A stretch of DNA of 23,301 nt from an uncultured Lachnospiraceae bacterium. Lineage in GTDB: Bacteria > Bacillota > Clostridia > Lachnospirales > Lachnospiraceae. The translations under genes and the position numbers were made by a program. This document shows positions 8,342 through 15,509 of the stretch, in pieces (position 1 is the first letter of the stretch; every line of letters begins with the position of its first letter). The stretch covers positions 1-23,301 of the forward strand of contig CADCPP010000093.1 in the NCBI GenBank assembly GCA_902803355.1, in the 5' to 3' direction. The notes beneath the pieces are model-generated. The model was not told the origin of the DNA. It worked only from the letters and a program-made list of their open reading frames with translations, and did no database searches.

Positions 8342-9065
8342 TGTCTGTCTCATTTCTTCCGCCAAAGCGGCGGTCGCGGCTGTTATAGACCTCTATGGCC
8401 TTTTCCAGATCTGCCTTCTTAAAGTCAGGCCAGAGCAGCTCGGGGAAATACATTTCCGCATAAGCATTCTGCCAAAGCATGAAGTTGGAAAGGCGCTGCT
8501 CTCCGCTCGTGCGGATCAGCAGATCAGGATCCGGATACTGCAGTACGGCTGTATCAAGACTTGCCGAGATCATTTCTTCCGTGATTTCTTCCGGCTGCAG
8601 CTCTCCTGCCTTCACCTTTTCCGCAAGCTTTACGACTCCGCGCCGGATCTCATCGCGGCTTCCGTAATTTAAGCCCAGAACAAAGGTCATGCGGTGAAAG
8701 TTCTTTGTGTCTTCCTTCAGCATATTGATCCCTTCGATCAGGTCCTTATCGAACAGGCTCATGTCACCGATCGTTTCGACCTTGATATCGCCCTCAAAGC
8801 AGCGCTTGCGCAGGCGAGGGATATAATAGCGGAACAGCTGCATGAGCGCATTCACTTCATCCTGCGTACGCTTCCAGTTTTCGGTGGAAAAGGCGTAAAT
8901 GCTCAGCACTTTGATGCCGAGGCGCGCGGCGTCTTCCACGATCTGTTCCAGTGCTTCGCAGCCGGCCTTATGGCCGAGCCTGCGCGGAAGCCCGCGTTTT
9001 TTGGCCCAGCGGCCGTTTCCGTCTAATATAATGGCAACATGCGCCGGTATCTTCAGTTCACTCAT
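8334..9065 (-). CDS. uppS: Isoprenyl transferase (undecaprenyl diphosphate synthase)
   Basis: A cis-prenyltransferase of 243 residues that extends farnesyl diphosphate with isopentenyl diphosphate to the C55 carrier used for cell-wall and glycopolymer synthesis. The signature IILDGNGRWA with the catalytic Asp (residue 15) is followed by KKRGLPRRLGHKAG, then YAFSTENWKR and, near the C-terminus, PDLLIRTSGEQRLSNFMLWQNAYAE, the conserved RTSGE-RLSNF region. The ATG at 9065 has an AAAGG site about 8 bases upstream. It is separated from frr by about 110 bases containing two hairpins, and overlaps cdsA at its 3' end. Confidence 0.96.
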   Translation of the reverse strand: MSELKIPAHVAIILDGNGRWAKKRGLPRRLGHKAGCEALEQIVEDAARLGIKVLSIYAFSTENWKRTQDEVNALMQLFRYYIPRLRKRCFEGDIKVETIGDMSLFDKDLIEGINMLKEDTKNFHRMTFVLGLNYGSRDEIRRGVVKLAEKVKAGELQPEEITEEMISASLDTAVLQYPDPDLLIRTSGEQRLSNFMLWQNAYAEMYFPELLWPDFKKADLEKAIEVYNSRDRRFGGRNETDNG

Positions 9066-9124
9066 GGAATAACCTTTCTCTGAACATTCCGTAAAAAGCG
9101 TCTAAAGCGTCAAATAACCTAAAG

Positions 9125-9181
9125 AGAAGGCAAGCGCAAGCCTGCCTTCTGTAAGCGGGATCCCTTTCACCCCGCGCTTAC
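9125..9181 (-). other. Two tandem hairpins in the frr-uppS gap
   Basis: Reading the minus strand from the frr stop, a stem GTAAGCG/CGCTTAC extended by GGG/CCC with a bulge (9151-9181) includes the stop codon itself. It is followed directly by AGAAGGCA/TGCCTTCT (9125-9150) with a GC-closed inner loop. A weak T-rich stretch follows. These could be a leaky terminator or an mRNA processing and stability element that sets uppS-to-polC expression relative to pyrH-frr. Confidence 0.5.
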
Positions 9182-9732
9182 ACCGTCATGATCTCTTTGG
9201 TCTTGGCATCGATAGCCTTGTCCACTTTTTCGATGAATTTGTCGGTCAGTTTCTGGGCTTCCGCCTCATCCGCCTTCTGATCATCTTCCGTGATCTCGCC
9301 GGCCTTCTGCGCTTTTTTGATGCTGTCCACGCAGTCCCTGCGGATGTTGCGGATCGCTACTTTTGCGGCTTCGCCTTTCTTTTTAACATCCTTGGACAGA
9401 TCTTTACGTCTTTCCTCGGTCAGTTCCGGGAAGACCAGACGGATAACGGTACCGTCATTGCTCGGGTTGATCCCGACATCGGAGGCCTGAATGGCCTTTT
9501 CAATGGCCTTGATCAGACTTCTGTCCCAGGGCTGAATGACCAGTATGCGGGCTTCGGGAACAGAAATGTTTGCAACCTGCTGGAGCGGCGTTGCGGCGCC
9601 GTAATAATCCACGGTGATCTTACTCAGAACGCCCGGATTGGCACGGCCGGCGCGGATCGTGGTAAAATCCTCAGCCAGATTGCTCAAGGTCTTCTCCATT
9701 TTTTCTTCGGCAATTTCCAAAGGTTCGTACAT
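9178..9732 (-). CDS. frr: Ribosome recycling factor
   Basis: RRF, 184 residues, splits post-termination ribosomes together with EF-G. The sequence matches the family from end to end: KMEKTLSNLAEDFTTIRAGRANP near the start, the DYYGAATPLQQVANISVPEAR domain II segment, LVIQPWDRSLIKAIEKAI, and RRKDLSKDVKKKGEAAKVAIRNIRRD in the long helical bundle. The ATG at 9732 has an AGGAGG site close upstream. It lies 25 bases after pyrH in the near-universal pyrH-frr pair. Confidence 0.97.
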   Translation of the reverse strand: MYEPLEIAEEKMEKTLSNLAEDFTTIRAGRANPGVLSKITVDYYGAATPLQQVANISVPEARILVIQPWDRSLIKAIEKAIQASDVGINPSNDGTVIRLVFPELTEERRKDLSKDVKKKGEAAKVAIRNIRRDCVDSIKKAQKAGEITEDDQKADEAEAQKLTDKFIEKVDKAIDAKTKEIMTV

Positions 9733-9757
9733 CTCATGATCCTCCTTACTTCGTGGG

Positions 9758-10462
9758 TTAAACGGTAATGCGGGTGCCGCGGGAACGTCCCTGCATCGCC
9801 AGGTAAATACTGTTTTCTTCGTTCAGATCAAAGATCTGCATCGGCACGGGATAGTCGCGGCACATGGCGGCAGCCGTACCGTCGATCACTTTCAGATCCT
9901 TCTCCACGATCTCCCCGATGGAGATGGTATCATATTTCTTCGCGTTCGGATTGGTCTTCGGATCGCTGTCATAAACACCGTCGATCGACTTCGCCAGTAA
10001 GATCTCATCCGCTTCCAGTTCCACCGCGCGCAGCACGCAGATAGTATCGGTGGAAAAGTAGGGATGTCCCGTGCCTCCGGCAAAGAAGATGACCTTGCCC
10101 TCTTCCAGGTCCGCAACGGCGGCATCCTTACTGAAAAGCTTCGTCATGGTACCGCAGATAAACGGGGTGTAGATCTCCGTCTGCATGCCGACGCTCCTGA
10201 AGATTTCCGAAACATAGAGGCAGTTCATGACCGTAGCCAGCATGCCGATCGAGTCTGCCTTGGTCCGGTCGATAGCCTTGCTGGAGCGTCCTCTCCAGAA
10301 GTTTCCTCCGCCAATGACGATGGCAAGCTGCGTGCCTTCATCCGCTGCCTTTTTGACCTGCAGTGCGGCCTTGCGGACCGTATCCTCATCAAAACCGCTT
10401 TTGTTTTCTCCTGCGAGCGCCTCTCCGCTCAGCTTCAGCAGCACACGTCTATTCTCACTCAT
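9758..10462 (-). CDS. pyrH: UMP kinase
   Basis: A hexameric amino-acid-kinase-fold enzyme that phosphorylates UMP to UDP with ATP, 234 residues. Visible motifs are VLLKLSGEALAG at the N-terminus, IVIGGGNFWRGR, the DSIGMLATVMN segment, and FAGGTGHPYFSTDT near the middle, all typical of bacterial PyrH. The open frame continues to 10510, but the ATG at 10462 is preceded by AGGAG (10474-10478), and the upstream extension would run across the promoter dyad, so the shorter start is right. It is the first gene of the operon. In many Bacillota rpsB and tsf precede it; here the mntP gene does. Confidence 0.96.
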   Translation of the reverse strand: MSENRRVLLKLSGEALAGENKSGFDEDTVRKAALQVKKAADEGTQLAIVIGGGNFWRGRSSKAIDRTKADSIGMLATVMNCLYVSEIFRSVGMQTEIYTPFICGTMTKLFSKDAAVADLEEGKVIFFAGGTGHPYFSTDTICVLRAVELEADEILLAKSIDGVYDSDPKTNPNAKKYDTISIGEIVEKDLKVIDGTAAAMCRDYPVPMQIFDLNEENSIYLAMQGRSRGTRITV

Positions 10463-10478
10463 GAACAGCAAAACTCCT

Positions 10479-10497
10479 CTCCGGACAAATTCCGGAG
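10479..10497 (-). promoter_or_regulatory. Inverted repeat over the pyrH transcription start
   Basis: CTCCGGA-N5-TCCGGAG is a perfect 7-bp dyad. It covers the expected transcription start and its 3' arm abuts the AGGAG ribosome binding site. It could be a repressor operator, or an RNA hairpin if transcription starts at its outer edge. Confidence 0.5.
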
Positions 10498-10500
10498 AAT

Positions 10501-10529
10501 ATTGTAGCACAAAGATGAAGGCTTGTAAA
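10501..10529 (-). promoter_or_regulatory. Promoter of the pyrH-polC operon
   Basis: On the minus strand, TTTACA (10524-10529) and TACAAT (10501-10506) are separated by exactly 17 bases, close to sigma-A consensus. The predicted start falls near 10492-10496, about 30 bases before the pyrH ATG. Confidence 0.75.
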
Positions 10530-10535
10530 ATAATT

Positions 10536-10569
10536 TCTTAAAAGCCGGAAGGATCGTCCTGTCCGCTTT
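10536..10569 (-). terminator. Probable terminator of mntP
   Basis: Directly after the mntP stop, the minus strand forms an imperfect stem (AAAGC/GCTTT, GGA/TCC, AGGA/TCCT with two single-base bulges) closed by a CGA loop and followed by a short T-run and an AT-rich stretch. It ends just before the pyrH -35 box. Confidence 0.5.
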
Positions 10570-10570
10570 C

Positions 10571-11146
10571 TCAATGTGTCAGAAAGATCTCTATCCCGAT
10601 GGCAATAAGGATCACACCGCCCAGGATGGAGGCTTTGCCGGCAAGACGTGTTCCGATCTTCCGGCCAAGCAAGACTCCTGCCATGCAGATCAAAAAGGTG
10701 ACGGTCCCGATGATCAGCGCCGTAATAAGCGCTTTTGCGGGGGAGTATTCCGCAATGGTAAAGCCGACCGACAACGCATCGATCGACGTGGCGATCCCCT
10801 GCAGCAGCAGGGCGCCGAAACTTACGGCAGGCTTTTCTGTCTCTTCGGAATTTTTGATCCCTTCTGTCAGCATTTTTCCGCCGATCAGAAGCAGCAGGAT
10901 AAGCGCCACCCAGGGGATAAAGGGCTCAAATGCCTTGAATACACTCAGCAGCACAGTGACCATGAACCAGCCGATAAGCGGCATCAGGGCCTGAAAAGCA
11001 CCAAAGGTCCCTGCGATCAGACATATCCGGCTGCGGCGCATCCCCGGCTCATGCAGGCCGTTTGCAAGAGACACGGAAAAGGCGTCCATGGCAAGCCCGA
11101 CGCCCAGAAAAACACTGTTCAAAAGCCAAAGCGCATCATTCATCAT
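10571..11146 (-). CDS. mntP: Manganese efflux pump MntP-like membrane protein
   Basis: A protein of about 191 residues with six predicted membrane spans in two similar halves, as in MntP (formerly YebN), which exports Mn2+. Each half carries the conserved acidic motif: GLAMDAFSVSLANG near the N-terminus and GIATSIDALSVGFT in the second half. The Asp residues in these motifs are the likely cation ligands. The frame extends to a TTG at 11164, but the ATG at 11146 or 11143 is preferred, with only a weak GGAC upstream. The divergent neighbour is an MtaD-like deaminase. I found no yybP-ykoY manganese riboswitch in the leader, but there is a terminator-like hairpin there. Confidence 0.88.
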   Translation of the reverse strand: MMNDALWLLNSVFLGVGLAMDAFSVSLANGLHEPGMRRSRICLIAGTFGAFQALMPLIGWFMVTVLLSVFKAFEPFIPWVALILLLLIGGKMLTEGIKNSEETEKPAVSFGALLLQGIATSIDALSVGFTIAEYSPAKALITALIIGTVTFLICMAGVLLGRKIGTRLAGKASILGGVILIAIGIEIFLTH

Positions 11147-11162
11147 CTTGTCCAAAATAAGC

Positions 11163-11186
11163 AAAAAGCAGGCCGCAAATGCCTGC
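11163..11186 (-). terminator. Terminator-like hairpin in the mntP leader
   Basis: On the minus strand GCAGGC (11181-11186) pairs with GCCTGC (11168-11173) around a 7-base loop, followed by five Ts. It lies between the mntP promoter and its start codon, so it may act as an attenuator rather than an end-of-gene terminator. Confidence 0.5.
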
Positions 11187-11207
11187 CGTGCCTTTAGCAG
11201 TGATGAA

Positions 11208-11236
11208 AGTGTGCCACAGATTTATCCACTTGTCAA
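11208..11236 (-). promoter_or_regulatory. Candidate mntP promoter
   Basis: On the minus strand, a consensus -35 TTGACA (11231-11236) is followed after 17 bases by CACACT (11208-11213), a weak -10 with a TG one base upstream. The -35 box is the reverse complement of the -35 box of the divergent deaminase gene. Confidence 0.5.
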
Positions 11237-11258
11237 GACGGGAATTCCCCGGTAAAAT
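11230..11258 (+). promoter_or_regulatory. Promoter of the mtaD-like gene
   Basis: TTGTCA (11230-11235) and TAAAAT (11253-11258) are spaced by 17 bases. The spacer contains the palindrome GGGAATTCCC (11240-11249). Transcription should start near 11265. Confidence 0.65.
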
Positions 11259-11277
11259 AAAGATGAACAGAAATGAT

Positions 11278-11301
11278 CTGCACAGCTTACTTCCTGTGCA
11301 G
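11278..11301 (+). other. Hairpin in the mtaD leader
   Basis: CTGCACAG (11278-11285) and CTGTGCAG (11294-11301) form a perfect 8-bp stem with an 8-base loop in the 5' untranslated region, about 50 bases before the start. No T-run follows, so it is not a terminator. It matches no riboswitch class I can recognise. Confidence 0.5.
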
Positions 11302-11351
11302 AGGATGCTCTGCGTCTGTTGTGATGAAAACGCTGAAAAAAGGATAATAAC

Positions 11352-12641
11352 ATGTCTCTGCTTCTGAAAAATGCTTTGATCCTTCAGGGAAAAGAATTCA
11401 CTCCTCTTTACGGATATCTCGGTATTCGTGAAGACAAGATCGATTATATCGGCAAAGAGCGGCCCGAAGCCTCTTACCTGCGCGAAAAGGATATGGACGG
11501 AGCCATTGTTCTGCCCGGCCTCGTGAATGCGCACGGCCACGCCGCCATGACGCTGCTGCGCGGCATCGGCTCCGGCCTTCCGCTTGAGCGCTGGCTGTGG
11601 GACGCGGTGTTTCCTGTGGAAGAACGTCTGACGCCGGAGATCGTGAAGGCCGGAAACGGACTGGCGCTGCTGGAAATGATCGCCTGCGGTACCACCTCGT
11701 TTACGGAAATGTACAATGATCCCTGGATCATGGTGCAGCAATGCCTGGACTGCGGGATGAAGATCAACACCGGCCGTCCTTTCCTCTGCTTCGATCCGGA
11801 GGAAACGCTGGATAAGAGCGAACGCGCCCAGAGCGGCTTCGCGATGTTTGACGAGATGCATCTTGCCGGCAGCGGAAGGATCCGCATCGATTTCCCCATC
11901 CATGCGGAGTATACCAATCAGTCTGAACCGGTGCGTGCCTACAGCAGGGAGGTCCTAAAGCGCGGCGGGCGTATCCATCTGCATCTTTCCGAAACAGCGG
12001 CCGAGGTCGAAAACTGCCAGGCAAAATACGGTGAGACACCGCCGGAATTCTTTGCTTCCCGCGGCACCTTTGATTCCCCCGTCTACGCCGCACACTGCGT
12101 CCATCTTAGTGAGAGCGACCTGGAGATCATGAAATTGCATCATGTTACCCCTGTGCATTGCCCGAGCAGCAATATGAAGCTCGCGAGCGGCGCCGCGCCG
12201 GTAAGACGGTGGATCGACGAAGGACTCTCTCCTGCCCTCGGAACGGACGGCTGCGCCAGCAACAACAATCTGAATATGTTCGAGGAAATGCATCTGGCCG
12301 CTATGCTGGCCAAGGTGGAGACCGGAAATGCAAACGCCCTGAGTGCGCGGGAAGTGCTTGCCATGGCAACGCGAAACGGCGCCCTTGCACAGGGCAGAGA
12401 TGACACCGGCATTCTTGATGTCGGGATGAAAGCGGATCTCTGCGCCGTTTCCGTGAAGGCGCCGCATATGTTTCCGGACTTTGATCCCGCCGAGCTTCTG
12501 GTCTATTCCGCGCAGGGAAGCGACGTCTGCCTTACGCTTGCGGATGGCAGGATCCTGTATGAAGACGGAGAATATAAGACGCTGGACCGTGAAAAGATCA
12601 TGCGCGATGCGCAGGACGCAGTCAGAAAATTATACTCGTAA
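11352..12641 (+). CDS. Amidohydrolase, MtaD-like (methylthioadenosine/S-adenosylhomocysteine deaminase family)
   Basis: A 429-residue metal-dependent hydrolase of the ATZ/TRZ/MtaD branch. These cytosolic enzymes deaminate 5'-methylthioadenosine, S-adenosylhomocysteine or related purine nucleosides, linking to the methionine cycle. The metal site is complete: NAHGHAAMTLLRG (His61, His63), HLHLSETAAE (about 209-218), AAHCVHL (about 246-252) and GTDGCASNNNLNM (about 297-309). The C-terminal beta-sandwich resumes at ILDVGMKADLCAV. The ATG has AAAGGA nearby and an upstream promoter. It stands alone, ends in a strong terminator, and diverges from mntP. Exact substrate specificity inside the family cannot be told from sequence; guanine- or triazine-type deaminases are less likely alternatives. 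Confidence 0.86.
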   Translation: MSLLLKNALILQGKEFTPLYGYLGIREDKIDYIGKERPEASYLREKDMDGAIVLPGLVNAHGHAAMTLLRGIGSGLPLERWLWDAVFPVEERLTPEIVKAGNGLALLEMIACGTTSFTEMYNDPWIMVQQCLDCGMKINTGRPFLCFDPEETLDKSERAQSGFAMFDEMHLAGSGRIRIDFPIHAEYTNQSEPVRAYSREVLKRGGRIHLHLSETAAEVENCQAKYGETPPEFFASRGTFDSPVYAAHCVHLSESDLEIMKLHHVTPVHCPSSNMKLASGAAPVRRWIDEGLSPALGTDGCASNNNLNMFEEMHLAAMLAKVETGNANALSAREVLAMATRNGALAQGRDDTGILDVGMKADLCAVSVKAPHMFPDFDPAELLVYSAQGSDVCLTLADGRILYEDGEYKTLDREKIMRDAQDAVRKLYS

Positions 12642-12663
12642 TAACCAGTCCAGCCGCATAAAA

Positions 12664-12698
12664 GGGGAGCAGCCTGTACGCCGCTCCCCTGTTTCTTT
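12664..12698. terminator. Terminator between the mtaD-like gene and the GNAT gene
   Basis: GGGGAGC (12664-12670) pairs with GCTCCCC (12683-12689), with a GC pair continuing inside the loop. A T-rich run follows on the plus strand, and AAA/TTTT flanks it on the other side, so it can serve both converging genes. Confidence 0.85.
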
Positions 12699-12708
12699 GC
12701 TGTTGCAT

Positions 12709-13827
12709 TCAGATCTTTTTGATATAGGACCGTCTTCTTTTATGGATCTGGCGTTTGAAGCGCTTCCACTGGTTCTGGATGGCAAAGTTATCTTCCAGAT
12801 TCAGATTCGTCTCGGCATATTCGATCCCCCTGTCGATCAGCATATGATTCATCATTGCACAGATAATCACACTGACGCCGCGGTTTGCCCAGCTCGGATC
12901 CACACCGATCAGACCAAGGTCTATGACCTTCGGGTGATTGATGGCCTTAAGCAATTTGACCAGTGTCCACGGATAAAGGTGCCCGCCGGACCCGACCAGC
13001 GCTCCCGCGATCGAGGGAAAACATAGACCGAAAGCGACCGGGTTTTCGTCTTCATCAAGAAGGATCCCGACAAAGTCCATCTTGATGATCATTCTGAAAT
13101 TGTCGATCAGCATGTTTTTCATGCCTTCCGTCAGATCTACCGTTCCGTAGAGCTTCGCATAGCTCGAATCGATCAGCTGAAAGACCTTATCCGCATATTT
13201 ATTGATGAATTCGTTGATGTTTTTCGCTTCGCCGAAATGCAGCTTATAGCGATCCATCATTTTCTTTCCCAGCCGGTCCATCTGTTCGATGTACTCCGGA
13301 TCGGGCTGAATGCGGCTCTCATTCCAGTCCACTTCTTTTGCGTAGCCGCAGTTTTCGATCAGTTTTCCGTAATAAGGGAAGTTATACTGCTCTTCGAAGG
13401 TGGCAAGATACTCAAAGCCTTCGACCAGCAGCCCTTCCCGTTCAAGGTCGGAAAAGCCAAGCGGGCCGCAGACCTCTTCCATGCCCTTGGAGCGTCCCCA
13501 CTCTTCCAGCGCCTTAAAGAGGGCGTCTGCCACATCCTGCCGGTCGATGGCATCAAAGCGCGTAAAGCGGATACGCTTTTCCCCGCGCTTTTCATTGCTG
13601 GCCTTCTGCAGGATGCCGGAGATCCGTCCCACGGTCTTTCCGTCTTCTTCAGCGAGGAAATAGACCGCCTCGCTGGTGTCGTAGTAAATATAATCGGGAC
13701 GAAAGATCTTTTTCTCATCACCGTAGAGCGGGGGAACAAAGTTTGGTTCATCCTGATACAGGCGCAGCGGGAAGTTCAGAAACTCCCGCTGATCCCGTTT
13801 TGACGATACTTCTCGTATTTTGATCAT
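12709..13827 (-). CDS. GNAT-like acyltransferase of unknown substrate
   Basis: A 372-residue protein that looks like two GNAT-type halves. The N-terminal half has the beta-strand pair YFLAEEDGKTVGRISGIL (about 56-73) and the aromatic region EEQYNFPYYGKLIENCGY. The C-terminal half has VGILLDEDENPVAFGL and a VDLGLIGVDPSWANRGVSVII-like acetyl-CoA binding turn, followed by AETNLNLEDNFAIQNQWKRF, a common GNAT ending. The tail is very basic (KRRRSYIKKI). It follows the MFS gene by 70 bases, has an AAGGA site, and is probably the last gene of the HAD-MFS-GNAT operon. The substrate is unknown; N-acetyl or aminoacyl transfer are both possible. Confidence 0.7.
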   Translation of the reverse strand: MIKIREVSSKRDQREFLNFPLRLYQDEPNFVPPLYGDEKKIFRPDYIYYDTSEAVYFLAEEDGKTVGRISGILQKASNEKRGEKRIRFTRFDAIDRQDVADALFKALEEWGRSKGMEEVCGPLGFSDLEREGLLVEGFEYLATFEEQYNFPYYGKLIENCGYAKEVDWNESRIQPDPEYIEQMDRLGKKMMDRYKLHFGEAKNINEFINKYADKVFQLIDSSYAKLYGTVDLTEGMKNMLIDNFRMIIKMDFVGILLDEDENPVAFGLCFPSIAGALVGSGGHLYPWTLVKLLKAINHPKVIDLGLIGVDPSWANRGVSVIICAMMNHMLIDRGIEYAETNLNLEDNFAIQNQWKRFKRQIHKRRRSYIKKI

Positions 13828-13897
13828 ATCATTCCTTTCATCCTTTGCATGAAATGTGTGATAACTTCATCTTGCTTCACGTTTCAAAGGACTTTGA

Positions 13898-15448
13898 TCA
13901 CTCCATATCTTCGAGGGCTTCCAGCCCTTTCTTCGCGATCGGCTTGGAATCGCCATGCTTCACAAACAGCATGGTCACGAAGGCCAGGCAGACAAAGATC
14001 GTTGCATAAGGGAACAGGATCTTCATCCCCATCTTATCCATCAGGAAGCCGCTCACCATAGGGGTGGCCACCTGCGCAGCCATGGACGCCGTGTAATAGA
14101 AGCCGGTATATTTGCCGATATTCGCTCCGCTTGCCAGTTCCACGACCATCGGGAAGGAGTTCACGTTGATCGTTGCCCAGGCAATGCCGGCCAGGGCAAA
14201 GAAGACGTTCATCAGCATGGTCGGACTTTCCGAGGTCATGACTGAAGCCGCGCCGAAGGCCACGGCCAGCATGATCACACCGGCGAGGATCGTCTTTTTA
14301 CGGCCCACCTTGGAAGCGATCATGCCGACCGGCAGGTACGCCACGATGGCCGCGCCCTGCGCGATCATCAGGGTCAGATTGTAGTCCTTATGTAGAATAT
14401 TGCTGGCGTAGACCGAGTATTTGCTGGTCACCGCGTTGTAGCCGAAAAACCACAGCACGATAGAGCCCAGTATAAACAGCAGTGAACGCTTTTCTTCCGG
14501 AGATAAGCCTCTGTTTCCTCCTGCTTCATCTTCCGCAGATTCCTCAATGCCGTACTTCACGCTGTCTTCGCGCATCTCTTTTGCCCACTGCGGCTCACGT
14601 ACCGTCAGCATGAAGATGAGAAGGGACAGAAGCATGATCCCGGCGATCACGGAGAAATACATGGTGTAGCTCATCAGGGAATTGCGCACCGCAGAGGTGG
14701 CAAACACGATGCCGAGCCCCAGAACGATGATGCCGCCGAAGGTCCCCATCAGGTTGATGATCGCGTTCGCCTTTGAGCGAAGCGGCTTCATGGTCACATC
14801 AGGCATGAGGGCGACAGCCGGGCTTCGGAAGGTCGCCATGCTGATCAGCATGATCAGCAAAATAATGATAAACAGCAGAAGCGTTCCCGGTTCCGAGGCG
14901 GTAACCGCAGCCGCATAGGCCTGACGTGCCGGGACCACATAGTTCGTATAATCGGGATTGGTCACGGTCTTCCCGTCTTTTTCGATCTGTGAACGGATCG
15001 CAGTGAACTGGTCTTCCGTATACAGCGTCTTCAGAGAAAAGGTCTCGCCTCCCGGCGTCATCAGCTCTTCATCCGCTTCTTTTTCGTAGATCTCCGCAAG
15101 TGCAGCCGGATCGTCGATCTTCGCGACTTTATTGATCTTTTTCAGCTGAGCGGCGTCCACAAAGGACAGGCAGATCAGCATGATGGCGGCCAGGATCGTT
15201 CCCACCAGAATAAACGGCGTGCGGCGTCCCAATTTGGTTTTCACTTTGTCGGAGATAGAGCCGAACAGCGGCAGCATGAAAAGAGCCAGGATATTGTCGA
15301 GGGCCATGATCACGCCGGACCAGGTCTGCTTCATGCCGAATTTGTTCGTGAGGATAAGCGGGATCGTATTGTCATACGCCTGCCAGAAGGCGCAGATCAG
15401 GAAGAAGGCAAAGCCCACAAGGATCGTGCGTTTATAATTCAGTTTCAT
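13898..15448 (-). CDS. MFS transporter (SLC45-like/sugar-cation type) with a large extracellular insert
   Basis: A 516-residue major facilitator with 12 expected spans. The loop between spans 2 and 3 has the motif-A-like GSISDKVKTKLGRRTPFI (about 63-80), typical of SLC45-like and GPH-like sugar transporters in Bacillota. A segment of about 90 mostly polar residues (about 99-188) lies between spans 3 and 4, which topology places outside the cell. The middle loop is acidic (about residues 290-325). The AGAGGGGAG ribosome binding site lies 8 bases before the ATG. It lies 61 bases after the HAD-IIA gene, so an intake-and-dephosphorylation or sugar-phosphate detoxification role is conceivable. The substrate is not determinable here. 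Confidence 0.85.
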   Translation of the reverse strand: MKLNYKRTILVGFAFFLICAFWQAYDNTIPLILTNKFGMKQTWSGVIMALDNILALFMLPLFGSISDKVKTKLGRRTPFILVGTILAAIMLICLSFVDAAQLKKINKVAKIDDPAALAEIYEKEADEELMTPGGETFSLKTLYTEDQFTAIRSQIEKDGKTVTNPDYTNYVVPARQAYAAAVTASEPGTLLLFIIILLIMLISMATFRSPAVALMPDVTMKPLRSKANAIINLMGTFGGIIVLGLGIVFATSAVRNSLMSYTMYFSVIAGIMLLSLLIFMLTVREPQWAKEMREDSVKYGIEESAEDEAGGNRGLSPEEKRSLLFILGSIVLWFFGYNAVTSKYSVYASNILHKDYNLTLMIAQGAAIVAYLPVGMIASKVGRKKTILAGVIMLAVAFGAASVMTSESPTMLMNVFFALAGIAWATINVNSFPMVVELASGANIGKYTGFYYTASMAAQVATPMVSGFLMDKMGMKILFPYATIFVCLAFVTMLFVKHGDSKPIAKKGLEALEDME

Positions 15449-15509
15449 CGAAATGCTCCCCTCTGCGCATGAGAACCGCGCTGTATAGTGATAGGTTTAT
15501 CGTGATATC

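Noticed and set aside
9066..9124. An internal promoter for uppS
   Set aside because: A TTGACG box exists on the minus strand, but no acceptable -10 box lies at 16-18 bases from it.
11187..11351. A yybP-ykoY manganese riboswitch upstream of mntP
   Set aside because: I looked for the conserved GGGGAGUAG-type stem and junction on the minus strand and did not find it; only a promoter and a short hairpin are seen.
11136..11903. A 255-codon minus-strand frame over the deaminase 5' half and intergenic region
   Set aside because: It overlaps the divergent promoters and conserved metal-binding motifs of the deaminase, with no family similarity.
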